Of a DNA stretch of 22,440 nucleotides, positions 1-10,430 are shown piece after piece (within the stretch, counting starts at the first letter, position 1; each line of letters opens with the position of its first letter). The DNA is from Larix sibirica. Lineage: Eukaryota; Streptophyta; Pinopsida; Pinales; Pinaceae. The position numbers and the translations under genes are program-made. The notes beneath the pieces are model-generated. The model was not told the origin of the DNA, made no database searches, and saw nothing but the letters and a program-made list of their open reading frames with translations. The DNA lies in NCBI GenBank assembly GCA_004151065.3, contig NWUY0304601954.1, positions 1-22,440 on the forward strand, written 5' to 3'.

Positions 1-783
1 AACCAGCTGTTGCTGCTAGGGGGAACCGGATTCTATAGGACTGCAGGTTGTTGCTGTTGAGCAGCACGCTTAGCTAACAGCTTCTGAGCTTCCCCAAGAG
101 AAGGGCATTTGTGCGTAAGATGGTCATCTGTGCACAGCTTACAATTAAATTGAACCTTATTCTTATGGCCCCCAGCGTTTTTATTGGTATCATTCTTATT
201 ATTCGTTGTATTAGCTCCCTGTCCCTGATTCTTTTTCTTTTTTTTTTCATTCTTTTTCTTACCCTAAGTACCTTGCTATATGCTCTTCTAGTTCGTTGAT
301 TGAACCACACAAATGTCCGAGGTCGGGATGGGAGCTTGAGTAGGTTGAGCATACAAAGCAGATGCGCTGGCGTTACTATACATGGACATTTGCTCTTTTT
401 GGTTCACGGCTTGAGTCACCGCTGCATTTCCTGCAGATCCTATCACACCATCAGCATAAGGGTTTGGTGTGGTCTTCTCAGTATATGACCTAGGTGCATT
501 GGGTATTATTTAATAGAGCATCCTAGACTGCTAATATACCAGTAATATACCAGGTATTATTGCTGCGCCTTGAGGATCACATGCTCTTTTCAGTGACCGC
601 TCCTGACAAGGCAACATATTTGGCAATACTAGGCAAAATATACTTAACAAACCAGTCCGCCAGAAGCCAGTCCGGAATTTCAGCTCTGATAATCCTCCAT
701 CTCCTTTTCCATTCATGTATATGATCTAATATGTGTTTAGAAGTGTTTTGGCGTAAAGATGCAATAAGTTCTTTTACAGTTTA
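1..783 (-). pseudogene. Ty3/gypsy-type gag fragment (decayed, left-truncated)
   Basis: Degenerate retrotransposon gag, read right to left. The N-terminal part (about 780-590) reads through TVKELIASLRQ and WRIIRAEIPDWLLADWFVK to LPSIAKYVALSG, a pattern I associate with plant gypsy gag/capsid, and then meets a stop. After a glutamine/alanine-rich linker (about 500-310) and at least one frameshift comes INELEEHIARYLG, an Asn/Lys-rich stretch, and a nucleocapsid zinc knuckle, CKLCTDDHLTHKC, at 143-105. The knuckle has CX2CX3HX4C spacing, one residue shorter than the usual CX2CX4HX4C. It is followed by a poly-Gln stretch and PAVL-stop-NPVPP, which runs off the window edge. In life Gag would package element RNA; this copy has several stops and frame changes and cannot work. 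The fragment at 11485-13345 on the other strand has a matching knuckle-to-NPFP arrangement, so the two are probably one family. The right boundary is approximate. Confidence 0.75.
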
Positions 784-1673
784 ATCACGGATTGGCAATT
801 GGAAATGCATTAGGGACGTAATCGCCAAAGATTTGAATTAATTCTTAAGAGCGAGTTATATCTAAAAGCTCAATCCAATAGCTGGAGGCCTCATGCTTTT
901 AAAGCCCTGCCATAATTTTAAGCCTAAATAGAAGGGCTATCTACGCCTCATATAGAAGGGTGCAAGAAGAAACTAAAAAGTCCTCAAGTGGCAGTAAGTT
1001 CCAAGTTGTTAAATAAAGTGTTTTAAGAGCGCGTTTAAAAGGAAAAAGGCTTGCTTGACCAAAGGGAGAGCAAGGGCTCTGGATATATTCCTTATTGTAC
1101 TTATGAAATGTCACTTTAAAGTGGATGTCTGATGTAACAATATGTCCAGGCGAGATATCTTTTGAGCGATAGCGAGCCGCCCTAATACTGGTTATGTTCG
1201 GGATGACTTAGAAAAATATAGCTACAAGGGTTTACTGTCAAACTCAATTTTGACTCAATCTCAAAGAAACAAAAGGTCAATTTAAGAAATAAAGACGAAA
1301 GAGACGCCGTTCACTTCTCTTTTCAAATATTTTTATAAATGGTGATTAAACAGCACTTGACAGCAGAGGCTAACTAGTACTTTTAAAGCCTGAAGGTTTA
1401 GAAACTCAAGCATAAAAGAGGTCTCGAGTCAACGTTGAATCTTCCTCAGATCTATTTTCACCACTGTCATAGATTAAAAGTAGAAACCACGGACCCAAGC
1501 CTGCATTGTTTCCGTGATAGCCCGCAATTTCATTCGTCCCAAGATCCTACAGAGCATGTGATCGAACAGCTTAGTTGGTCTCTTTCCCCAAGCATATGAT
1601 AGTAGGTAGGCATGCTTTTTCTCAATTGAGAATGCAATCGAGGAACCTAACTCGCATTAACGTAGTCATCTCC
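784..1673. other. Unassigned spacer between two retroelement relics
   Basis: No coding region, RNA gene or element end is recognisable on either strand. The minus strand gives short open stretches, for example around 1600-1490, that do not match a family I know. The only structure noted is the repeat member at 1049-1074, which recurs inverted near 21.2 kb. The right end is set by the copia LTR terminus. Confidence 0.5.
1049..1074 (-). repeat. 26-bp repeat, inverted partner of 21195-21220
   Basis: The reverse complement of these 26 bases is identical to 21195-21220. Similarity continues a few bases beyond as a T-run followed by CC, with small length differences. The distal locus is itself a tandem pair, so this is the third known member. 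Short inverted repeats of this size can mediate rare recombination in plant mitochondrial DNA; that role is inference. Confidence 0.85.
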
Positions 1674-1881
1674 TGTGGAAACTATAGAGAATGAATCTCT
1701 GAATGATCTCATTAATCAAAATGATCTTTCAAAGGCTTATATACAAAGACATTAGGGAAAAGTTACTAAAATGCCCCTAATATGTATATATAAAGGACAA
1801 AAGGGACCTAGACACTCAATATAATCAGATCTGCCCTCACACAGAATAAATAAATGTAAAAAGACACTTATAGACACGCCA
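1674..1881 (-). repeat. Ty1/copia 3' LTR
   Basis: Read on the minus strand, this 208-bp segment starts with TG next to a polypurine tract that directly follows the RNase H stop codon, and ends with CA at 1674. Both ends therefore have the LTR dinucleotides TG...CA. A TATATAAG element lies at 1743-1736, at the place expected for a copia promoter. Further in there is an ATTAATGAGATCATTCAGAG stretch of the type common near the 3' end of short plant copia LTRs. The 5' LTR is absent because the element is cut off in integrase at about 4082, so LTR identity and target-site duplication cannot be used. The call rests on position, termini and the promoter-like box. Confidence 0.75.
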
Positions 1882-1890
1882 GCCCCTCCT
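1882..1890 (-). promoter_or_regulatory. Polypurine tract of the copia element
   Basis: AGGAGGGGC on the minus strand, between the RNase H stop codon (1897-1899) and the LTR start at 1881. Position and purine content match the plus-strand primer site of LTR retrotransposons. Confidence 0.7.
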
Positions 1891-1896
1891 AAAACT

Positions 1897-4082
1897 CTAC
1901 CGTAAGTAAATCAGGGAAAGTTTTTTCACTAAGAGCTGATGGCTAGAAGACGTCATAGCCTTAGTAAATAAATCTGCTGTCTGCTGGTCTTTATATATGT
2001 GAGGAAGTGTGATAATCCCAGCTGTCAGCCGCTCCCGAACAAGGTTCAAATCCACCTCAATTTGCTTCGTCCGTTCATGAAATACTGGATTCGAAGCAAA
2101 TAGAATAGTCAAATTCTCACAATAAAGATATGTCGGAGAGGTAAGGTAAGGCGCAAGCCCATGTCCTGGAGAATAGCCTGAATCCAAACTTTAGCACTAC
2201 AAACAGAGGCCATAGCGCGGTACTCTGGCTCAGTGCTGGATTTAGAAACAGTGGCTTCTTTCTTGCTAGATGAGAGGTGCCAAGTTTCACACAGTAGCCA
2301 GTGGCAGATCTCCTGGTGTCCGGACTACCAGCCCAATCTGAATCAACATAACCTTTAAAGTCCATTGAGGCAGAGGATTACATAAGTAGCCCACGGCCTG
2401 GAGTAGATTTGAGGTCAGGAATGAGCCTGTGCACTGCTGCTATCTGAGGTCGTTGGGGTGCGGCCATGAACTGGCTGACCACATGAACTGCATGCATGAT
2501 GTCTGGACGAGTCACGGTCAGGTACAAAAGACTATAGTCGGGTCAGGAACGCTATCACCCATCTGTGCGGAGTATTTCGCATTCCACTCCAGTGGAGTGT
2601 CCACTGTCTTCTTGTCTTTTAGATCAGCTCGAGAAAGAAGAGCCTGAATGTACTTATGCTTCAGTCAAATGTATCCCCTGGGAGACCACGCAACCGAAAT
2701 CCCAAGGGACATATTTGAATCCAACTCCTTCATATGAAACTGAGACTGCAGCTCTGTCTTAAGGAAGGAGATAGCCTGACGATCATCACCAGCCCGGTAA
2801 CAATATTGTCCACATAAACCAGAAGTATAGCAATTACCCTGGAAGACTGCCTGACAAACATAGAATAATATTTTAGACTTTGCATTAACCCAGAAGCAAT
2901 GACTGCATCCCGAGACCTCTCAAACCATGCTTGAGGGGCCTGTTTAAGCCCATATAAAGCCTGCCGAAGGCTACATAAGTAGAGGAGAAGGATGTAGAAT
3001 AACCAGGAGGAGGAGTTATATAGACTTCCTCAGAGAGATCATCGCGAAGAAATGCATTCTGCACATCCATCTGATATCAATCCCACTTCCTGACAGCCGC
3101 GATAACAAAAAGAGTCCGAATAGTGGTCATCTTTGCCACAGGGGCAAAGGTCTCCTCATAGTCAATGCCATATTCCTGTTTTTATCCTTTTGCAACCAAG
3201 CGTGCCTTATAAATAAATAGAGCCATCAGCTTTGGTCTGAATAGTGTATACCCGAGCGAGCGAAGATACTGAGCGAGACTCCATCCAAATCTTAGCAGCC
3301 AATTGTTTCCCTGCAGGCAATGAGACTCAGTCCCAAGTCTGATTCTTCTCCTTGGCATTTATTTCTTCCTGCCAACATTGGCTTCAGCAAATTCTTCAGG
3401 TTCATGAGAAGATTGAACTTACAAAAAATGATGGGGATATTCGGGATAATAAACTCGAGAGGATCGACGAACCTTAGAGAGGGATCCAGAATCTGAGGAA
3501 GCGACTGGGGTACACTGCTGATCTTCCGGAGTAGTCTGATCCTGGGAAACAGACTGTAATCGCCGAAAAAAAAGTGAAAGGAATCCTCTAAGTTCAGCTG
3601 AACAGGCTGACAATCGGAAGAAAATGCTGGGCAAAGCTGCTGGCCTGAAGAGTGAGCCTAAAAACCGTAATATAAACTGCAGAAGAATGAGGTTCGAGTC
3701 TATGAACAGGAGAAGGCCGCAATACATATCCATTACCATTCTCCCCCGGAGCCGATGAAGTAGGTGAAGGAAAAGATAAGTGCGGTCTCATTAAAGAGAA
3801 CATTCCTGGATACATTTCATTTTCTTTCACGAAAAAAACAGACTGAGCATATCCCAAAAAAGACACAAGTGGTTGCCTTGGTTTTTTTCTGCGCAGGAAT
3901 ATGAACAAAACACGTGCATCCGAACACTCGCGCCCATAGGATGGTGCAGCCCCAGTAATAAGTTCGTGAGGTGTCTTTCCGGGAGGTAACAAAAACTGCA
4001 GTCAACACAGCCTCAGCCCAGATTTTGGAACATTCATGTCAAAGAGGAAAGCTCGAGCGATCTCCATAATATGCCATTTTTG
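1897..4082 (-). pseudogene. Ty1/copia pol fragment: integrase C-terminus, RT, RNase H
   Basis: The 3' half of a plant Ty1/copia polyprotein in native order on the minus strand. Integrase C-terminal part (4082-3600): ARAFLFDMNVPKSWAEAVLT, LPPGKTPHELITGAAPS and ARVFGCTCFVHIPAQKK, in two frames. A linker (about 3560-3420) ends RRSSRVYYPEY. Reverse transcriptase (about 3390-2390): KARLVAKG, EYGIDYEETFAPVAK, MDVQNAFL at 3070-3047, EEVYITPPPGYSTS, then VYVDNIVTG near 2815, where the family has YVDD. RNase H (2364-1897): GYVDSDWAGSPDTRRSATGY, a KHIEVD-type box as KQIEVDLNLVRERLTAGI, and DLFTKAMTS before the stop. Numerous frameshifts and stops interrupt all domains. No protease or gag of this element is present; the break in integrase at about 4082 is abrupt. 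Identification as copia is secure; the exact lineage is not assigned. Confidence 0.93.
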
Positions 4083-5450
4083 CTTTCAGCTCCCCAGTGC
4101 AGCCTCGCGGAACGAGCCTCAGATGGTACAGGTAAAGCGGTTCAATTAGTTAATCCTTCTAGTTCCGCTCAAGCGGATCATAACTAAAACATCTCTGGCT
4201 AGTGCCGTAAGCCAGCTCAAGCGGTTCATAGAATCAATCCTTTCCGTCCAGTGTAGCTAGTTATGGAGAGGGAAGTTTGACTGATATCGGGATGGGCTTG
4301 GAAGGTCGAAGAGAGAAAGTGACTTAGGGAAAAAAGCGTTAGTTCAGTTTCGGTATTCTCGGTCAGTACTATCGAGTAAGTAGCTATACAAAACAGTTCT
4401 CGGTTGGTTCTCCCTTGGGGTTTCAAAGTAAGTAGTTCAATCTCTATCAGCTAGTGAGCTAGCCGCTCTGTCAGCTAGTTCTGTTAGGTCTGCTGTTTCA
4501 GTAAGCTCTGTACGCTATCTGTACGCTAGTAGAGTCACTCGAGGCCTTCCCGGCTTTCTGACAAGTTGCTAATGGTGACCTCTTCCCTTGTTAGGGAGAC
4601 AGACACCTTAATGCAGGGTCGGTTTGGCCGAGCCTATCTGTTTGAAACTTCCGCTTGCTCTAAATAAATTAGCCTCCAGTTGTGTAACAAGGCGATCCAC
4701 ACGATCACGAGTCCGCTCCCGTCGAGCCTCTTCGAAGGCACTAGCCCCGGTACACTAATAGATAGGGTGCCTCGCAAGGCAAGGGGACACCGTGGCATGT
4801 CTATATATCTTAGAAGGTTGATACATGATCTCTTAGGGAGGAAGGGATCAGGGCCGTGGCTCAACTTCCGTAGCTCTTTGTCAGAAAATGAGTCCCTTAA
4901 TTCGAAGATTCCCCTGAGGATTTACTTTCCCTGACACAACGATCTACTCCAGCCGGACGGAACGGAACGGCGTTACGCGGTCTTCCGTTTTGGGGTTTCG
5001 TCCTACTTTGTTACTGCTGTTTGCTAAATCCAGACTACTTGCTCTCTTTATTTTCTTAATTAACCAACGAGTTCAGTTGTTAAGCGTAACGAGTCTAAGG
5101 GCGGCGCTCTAGATTGAATCTGTCCTTTCACTGTTGGGCTTGAAGCGAAGATGGATTGGAAGCTATCTAGCAGGAGGTCACACGATGGCCAGAAGACTTT
5201 ATATAGCTAAGTATAGAATTTAGATACCTCTTATAACTGCTCGTTCTTTATAATAAGCCTGTGATCTAGTGTTCAATGCAGCAGGTAAAGCAACACACCC
5301 GATAATTTCAAATAGAAAGCAGCTGATTCACCTCGTTGAATTTCCTTTCCAAGGTATACGCTATCATGATGTAGAGGTAGGGGGCTAATTGAAAATTACA
5401 AATATCTAGCGCAAAGGGAGATGGCGGAACGAAAGTACTCCCGCTAGCTG
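4083..5450. other. Unassigned spacer with short internal repeats
   Basis: No family-level match on either strand. Short repeats include CTCAAGCGG followed by ATCA or TTCAT (near 4168 and 4216), and several GCTAG/CAGCTAGT motifs at 4440-4540, with GTACGCTA twice close together near 4510-4530. The 84-codon open frame at 4680-4934 has no recognisable motif and I treat it as chance. Confidence 0.5.
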
Positions 5451-6640
5451 AAGTGAAAGGAGCTACTGAGACTGCTCTTGCTGCTACTGCTAGTAAAGAA
5501 AGAGCTACTACTAAAGCCTTCTAAAGATCTTACTGCTGCTAACGAACAGAACAACTACGGCTACTAAAGCTATTGGCGGAAACCTATTAGAGCATCCAGC
5601 TATTACTTAAGCTCAGTTCTAGACACGGATCGTTCGCAGAGTCACAGAACACCTGCTCTCTTGTAGGGTACCGTCGGTGGCTATCAATCTGTTAAATTCC
5701 TTGTCACAGAGGAACAGAAATGTAGTACGTTACTTTTGAAACGGGCGAAACCTAAGTAAGCTATTAGTACTACTTGGCACAAAGCGCATACGTGACTTTA
5801 TTTTAACAGCAGAAAGCTACTACTGACTGCTACTACTGGAAAGAGCACTAAAGCCTATTACCACTAAATCCAAGGCTTCCTACTACTGCTACTAGAGCTA
5901 CTTAATAACTAAACCTCTAAGAGCAAAAGCGTAAACAACTACTGTTCCCTTGCTGTTTGGTATCCACGCTGTACGAAACTTTGAAAAGTTGTACGAAAGC
6001 TTAGCACCCTATCTGTATAGAGGGGAACAAGTGCTTTAAGCTATTTACTAGGCGTACTGGCGATGCACACGTGACTTAAAAATTGAAACAGAAAGCTATA
6101 ACTGTACTAGCAGACAGAGCTACTGCCTCTACTGCTTTACCTACTACCTACTGTACTGCTTTTGCTTACTGCACCTCTTTAGATGCTTTCTCTTTTGGAC
6201 CTCTTTAGATGCTTTCTCTTTTGGGTTAGCTCTGTCTTGAGTTGGCTTAGCTCTATGCTATGCTTTGTAGCTCTCCCTACTTGTGCTATGTTTTATAGCT
6301 ACCTACTTGTCCTATGAAAGTGAGACAGCTGTACCTGACCTGCTCTACTACTTGTAGAGAACCAAGAAGCATCAAGGAGAACCCCTCTCATAAAAACTAC
6401 TTTATTATAAGGTCTTGCTAATTGACAATACCAAGTTTGACAACTCCTAGAAAAGCGAGGGTAACTTGTTTGTGAGACACCTGCTATTGCGTCAAATAAT
6501 GAGAAAGCCTCCCTGCTATGAGAGAGGAGACCTACTAGAGACCTACTAATAAAAGAGAAGAGACCTAAGATAACCTACCCTACTAAGATAAAGAAACCTA
6601 CTTTAGAGACCTACTATTAATACATACTGGATAGGTGTAG
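5450..6640. repeat. CTACTG/ACTAAAG-rich degenerate repeat tract
   Basis: The plus strand is full of overlapping variants of GCTACTACTGCTACTAAAGC, for example around 5476-5520, 5550-5570, 5814-5890 and 6090-6160, fading into ACCTACTA motifs at 6520-6615. A longer unit is visible underneath: about 5757-5830 and 6037-6105 share, in order, AAGCTATT, a TACT block, the CACGTGACTT or TACGTGACTT core, and CAGAAAGCTA, at a spacing of about 275 bp. No coding potential survives. The style resembles the small degenerate repeats reported to fill expanded cucurbit mitochondrial DNA; that comparison is from general knowledge, not a search. Confidence 0.7.
6173..6224. repeat. Perfect 26-bp tandem duplication
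   Basis: Two adjacent identical 26-base copies, 6173-6198 and 6199-6224, each beginning ACCTCTTTAGATG. They are undiverged inside an otherwise degenerate tract, so the duplication is probably recent. Confidence 0.95.
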
Positions 6641-8110
6641 GTGTCAGGGATCAACAAGCTATAAATCGTGCCTTCACAGCTAGTCTTTGCTAGGTGATGC
6701 TTATCAATATATGTAATTACGTAGATAAAGAATTACCAGCAGCCGCTTACAAATTGACTTGGTTGGCCATAAAAAATATGCCCTTCTGCACTCCTCTGCC
6801 CTAGTAATAACCCGTTCCCTGCTTTACTTAGAGACCGGAAGGAAGGGACAAAGTGGAGGATACCTACTGGTAAGAGCCATAGTGGGGGGAACAATCTCGG
6901 GTCGGACCCCATCTACTCATTCCCACCCAAAGACAGAATGAATTCTCGGGGGAAGGAACAATCCCGCCATCCAGCCAGACCCTGAAGACAGACCTAAATG
7001 AATTATTAATACTACCTACCTAGTCATTTATCTACATCGCTTAGCTTTACAGACAATTAAACACTCCACTTGCTTGTTGTTTGTTCTTGATGGTTTGTTG
7101 CTTAACTATCCTGTTACTTCGGTGTAACCCTTCTATTCTCTTCCCCTCTGCACTCCCTGCTAATCTAAGAGAGATATCTAGTATCAAGACCGTTGCCAGG
7201 AGTGAGGGACCTGTTAGGATTTACGTGATATTTTGTTTCTGTCCATGGGATTCCTTTGTGTAATGAGTGAACTAATCATGAGGGAAGAGGAGAGTCCATT
7301 GAACTAATAGATATAATGTAGTTCTTTAAATGTTGTAGGAAGGCTGCTGTTACTTACTAATTAAACCCTAAGGGTAAGGCATGTGTCAGGCAAAGTGAAG
7401 GTGGTCTACTGCATGTCTGGTTGAATTGTTATTGTGGTTAGGTATGCTTGGTAGGGTTCATAGATCTAGTTGCTAAGCTGCTACTTATAGAGAGATGGCT
7501 TTCCTTCTCTGGTAAAGGGAAGTATCTATTATCTCTTCCTTTTCTAGTATTGTGAACTATAGCACCAGTAGTTATTGGTTTCCCTAATTCAGAGTGTATC
7601 TCGATCGGTCTAAGAGGAAAGGTTAGTTTGTTGGTTAAAGTCCCAGTGAGAATGCCTGTATAATTGAAGTTTCAGGGTTCTGTACTGGAGGTGTACTTTA
7701 AGGGCTATTGTGATTAGGGAAACTGGATAATGCATTAATTATACAACGTATTAATTCATAAGATCCTTATTCTTCCTTCCCCTATAAGCCCTACCTTCAT
7801 CATCCTTACCTCTGCTTTCCTAAAGAGATATATGCCTGGTTTGCTCTTGGTCCCGGTATCCTGCTCAGGGGTTTTTAGGGGAAGTATTGGTTGCTGTGTT
7901 CCTGGTGTCTGGCTAGGGTAGAATGCTGATGGTTGAGTATAAGGTAATAGGTTGTCCGAGAATGGATCTCTAACCTACCTATTACCTGACCTGAAGCTGT
8001 CTTATCACAAACATTTACCTGACTGATCACAAGCGACTGCCAGTGAACAAAAATGTATGTGGTAATGGCCCTAATCTTAATAAGGCTTAAGGTAAGGTGA
8101 CCACCTAACA
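6640..8110. other. Unassigned spacer
   Basis: No gene, RNA or element recognised. Open frames of about 60 codons at 6759-6941 and 7081-7263, and one of 78 codons on the minus strand at 7875-8111, lack any motif I know and are of a length expected by chance. There are weak internal resemblances, for instance CCTCTGC...CTAA(A/G)AGAGATAT near 7145-7175 and 7811-7835, suggesting the degenerate repeat landscape continues here. Confidence 0.45.
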
Positions 8111-8380
8111 ATAAGACCCTTCATACGCAGATGCAACTGACTTATAAGGCCCTTCCTAGTCCGGTGCAACTTATAAGGCCCTTCCTAGTCCGGTGCAACT
8201 TATAAGGTCCTTCGTAGGCAGGTGCAACTTGTTCTTTACCTTAGCTTATGAAGGAGGGTAGGCACAGGCGGTCATTACCTTAACTTACGAAGAAGGGTAG
8301 GTGCAATGGGTCCTGACTTTACGCTTATGAAGGAAGGAAGGAAGATAGGTGCAATTACTCCTCTTACGCCTATGATTGCT
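8111..8380. repeat. Short tandem array: 29-bp units plus degenerate flanking units
   Basis: Three 29-base units sit head to tail at 8141-8169, 8170-8198 and 8199-8227. The first two are identical; the third has four changes. Each starts CTTATAAGG and ends GGTGCAA. A partial unit precedes them (8111-8136, ending GATGCAA). Three looser units follow (about 8236-8355), built on CTTATGAAGGA or CTTACGAAGAA and ending in GGCACAGG or GGTGCAA. There are no unique spacers, so this is not a CRISPR array. The likely origin is replication slippage followed by decay. Confidence 0.85.
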
Positions 8381-8830
8381 CACCTTGAAGGAAAGTGGAA
8401 AGGGGTCAGTATCAGCCAGCCAGTAAGAAATATATATATGTTATTTCGGTCCCCACCTGAGCCTACCACCTGACCTGAGTCTGCCTCACTTGAGTCTGCC
8501 TGAGGGTCCTTCCCTTACAGTCCAGCTTAAAAGGGTTAGGGAGAAGGAAGGAATGAGAGAGAGGCAAGTAAGAGAGCAGATAGGGTGTTTCTCTGCCCCG
8601 CCCCATAGGTGTTGTTAGCAGGCACGTGTTGAGCTCACAAAAGGGAGAGGGTAAATTCAGTAATAAAAGGTGGCGTATAGTGAGTGGCGATCCCCATTAA
8701 ATCTCATAAGTTCTGCTGGCTGTAATTCATAAATAACTAGGGCAGTCCGATCCGACGATCCGATCCCACACACAGCAGTCTAACATAAAGTAAAGCAAGT
8801 AGGGAGAGTACTAGGTGTAAGTGCCGTACC

Positions 8831-10430
8831 AACTAAGCATGATGTAAGCAAGTGTTTTCTATCAAAGCATCTCCGGTGCATTCATTAAGTAAGTGGTATA
8901 AGGGGCTAAAGGTCTAGGTTTTCCGGTGGATACATACATACATACATTGTAGTGATGGTGACTCGCTGTATGTGATACTGTCAGTAAGCTGACTGAATCA
9001 CTAACTGGGCCTCTCTCTGTTGACTAGGGTTAAAGCAGTAATCAAGTCAAGTAAGGGTAAGAGGTTGTTTCATGCCATCTCCATGCCATGCCATTCATCA
9101 TTCTGCTCGGGTTGATAGCGATATCTCCTCTGAAGCGCTTCATTCATTCAGTGTTCTAGGGCGAACATATAGTTCCTTAAGGTGGACAGGTAGTTCGTAA
9201 ACACATATATAAGTAAGAGGTAAGGGTAGGTGGTATCATGCTCAGCTATGCCATGCTATTCCGCCTGTGTCTCCTGTGTCTCTAGTTGTCCCGTACCTTG
9301 CTTAAGCGCTTCATTCATGCAAGTGTTCTAGGGCGAACAGGTCTAGGGTTTCTAGGTGGGTGGTTGGTAAGAATAAAGGCGAGGTAGGCAGCATAGTAAA
9401 GGGTGAACACGACCAACAAGTTGGTAACATCGTCACACTGAAAGTAATGCGAGTAGGAAGCCAATAGCAATAGCACTAGTGCCTACCCCCTCCTTCTATT
9501 AAGTAAACTCCTCAAGCAAGTGGTTGTTTGGAAGGCCCATAAGATATAAAAGTTCGGGTAATGTAGCCGGTCTATCAAGGGTTGTTAAGACGCAAGGTTG
9601 ATAACATGCACATAAGTAAAGGCTAGGCTGAGAAATACGACTGGTCTAACAAAGTGCCAACCCAAGCACGCACGTCAAATCTAATCTCATCTCATAAGGC
9701 TTTATTAAATCCAACCCAAGAGGGCTGTTTCCACACACGATTCATTCCACTCACTACTGGTTGTTTTCCTGTGCCACTTCAGTAATCCTTCCGGCTAAGG
9801 GATTTCTCTAAAGCCCGTCCAAAATTACGTATATAAAATATAGGAAGCATCCCATCCCGGATAAGTTAATAGCTGTACCTCCAAAGCATTCATTCAGTAA
9901 GTTTATCCGGGCTAACGGTTCTAGTTCTTCAGGTGGGTAAATCTCAAAGTTCAGGCACTAACATGAAAGGCAAATAGGTATATTACTAGCAATGGGGTGA
10001 ATAATTAATCAATCATATCCTGGGCAAGGCTCGGCCGGACCAGAAGAAACTATGTGGTACCTAGAATATAATACGCGATACCTGGAATCATGCAGGCAGA
10101 ATAGGTCAAAATAAGATTAAGACAAGTAAGGTCATTTATTTCTTTATTTCCTGCAATGGAAATGGAGTCAGAATTCCTAAGAGTATTTATCTGTAAGCCC
10201 CGTCCCTAGAATAGAAGTCTAGTGCAAACTAAGCATGGATTAAGCAAGTGGTATAGGGCATATGTCTAGTTATTCAGGTGGGTAACTATGCAGGTGGATA
10301 GCGGCAGGCATTACCTTAAAGGTAGGTCTTGTATTCCTAGAATGAGTGGGTGCCCGCAAATTGATGAAAAGATTATTGGCAAGGCTCGGCCGTACCAGGA
10401 GATAATATGTGGTAACCATAAGTTCATAGT
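8831..10430 (+). repeat. Degenerate tandem repeat cluster, motifs C and B, forward orientation
   Basis: Two motifs recur. Motif C runs from CTTCATTCATTCA through TCTAGGGC and AACAGGTCTAG to AGGTGGGTAA; members start near 8865, 9132, 9303, 9884 and 10231 with different decay. Motif B runs from GGCAAGGCTCGGCC through ACCAG to TATGTGGTA; members are at 10021-10060 and 10374-10413. C at 9884 is followed by B at 10021, and C at 10231 by B at 10374, so the last part behaves as a tandem with a unit of about 350 bp. Related copies in reverse orientation fill 17.6-19.3 kb. No coding function is seen. A (TACA)4 microsatellite lies at 8931-8946. Confidence 0.75.

Noticed and set aside
2030-2065. GGTTCAAATCC, which resembles a tRNA T-loop
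   Set aside because: It encodes the DLNLVRER part of the copia RNase H on the other strand, and no acceptor or anticodon stem can be paired around it.
4680-4934. 84-codon ORF
   Set aside because: No domain, no conserved neighbour, and partly overlapped by an antisense frame of similar length, so chance is the simplest reading.
8141-8227. 29-bp regular repeats as a CRISPR array
   Set aside because: Units are directly adjacent with no spacers, and no cas genes are present.
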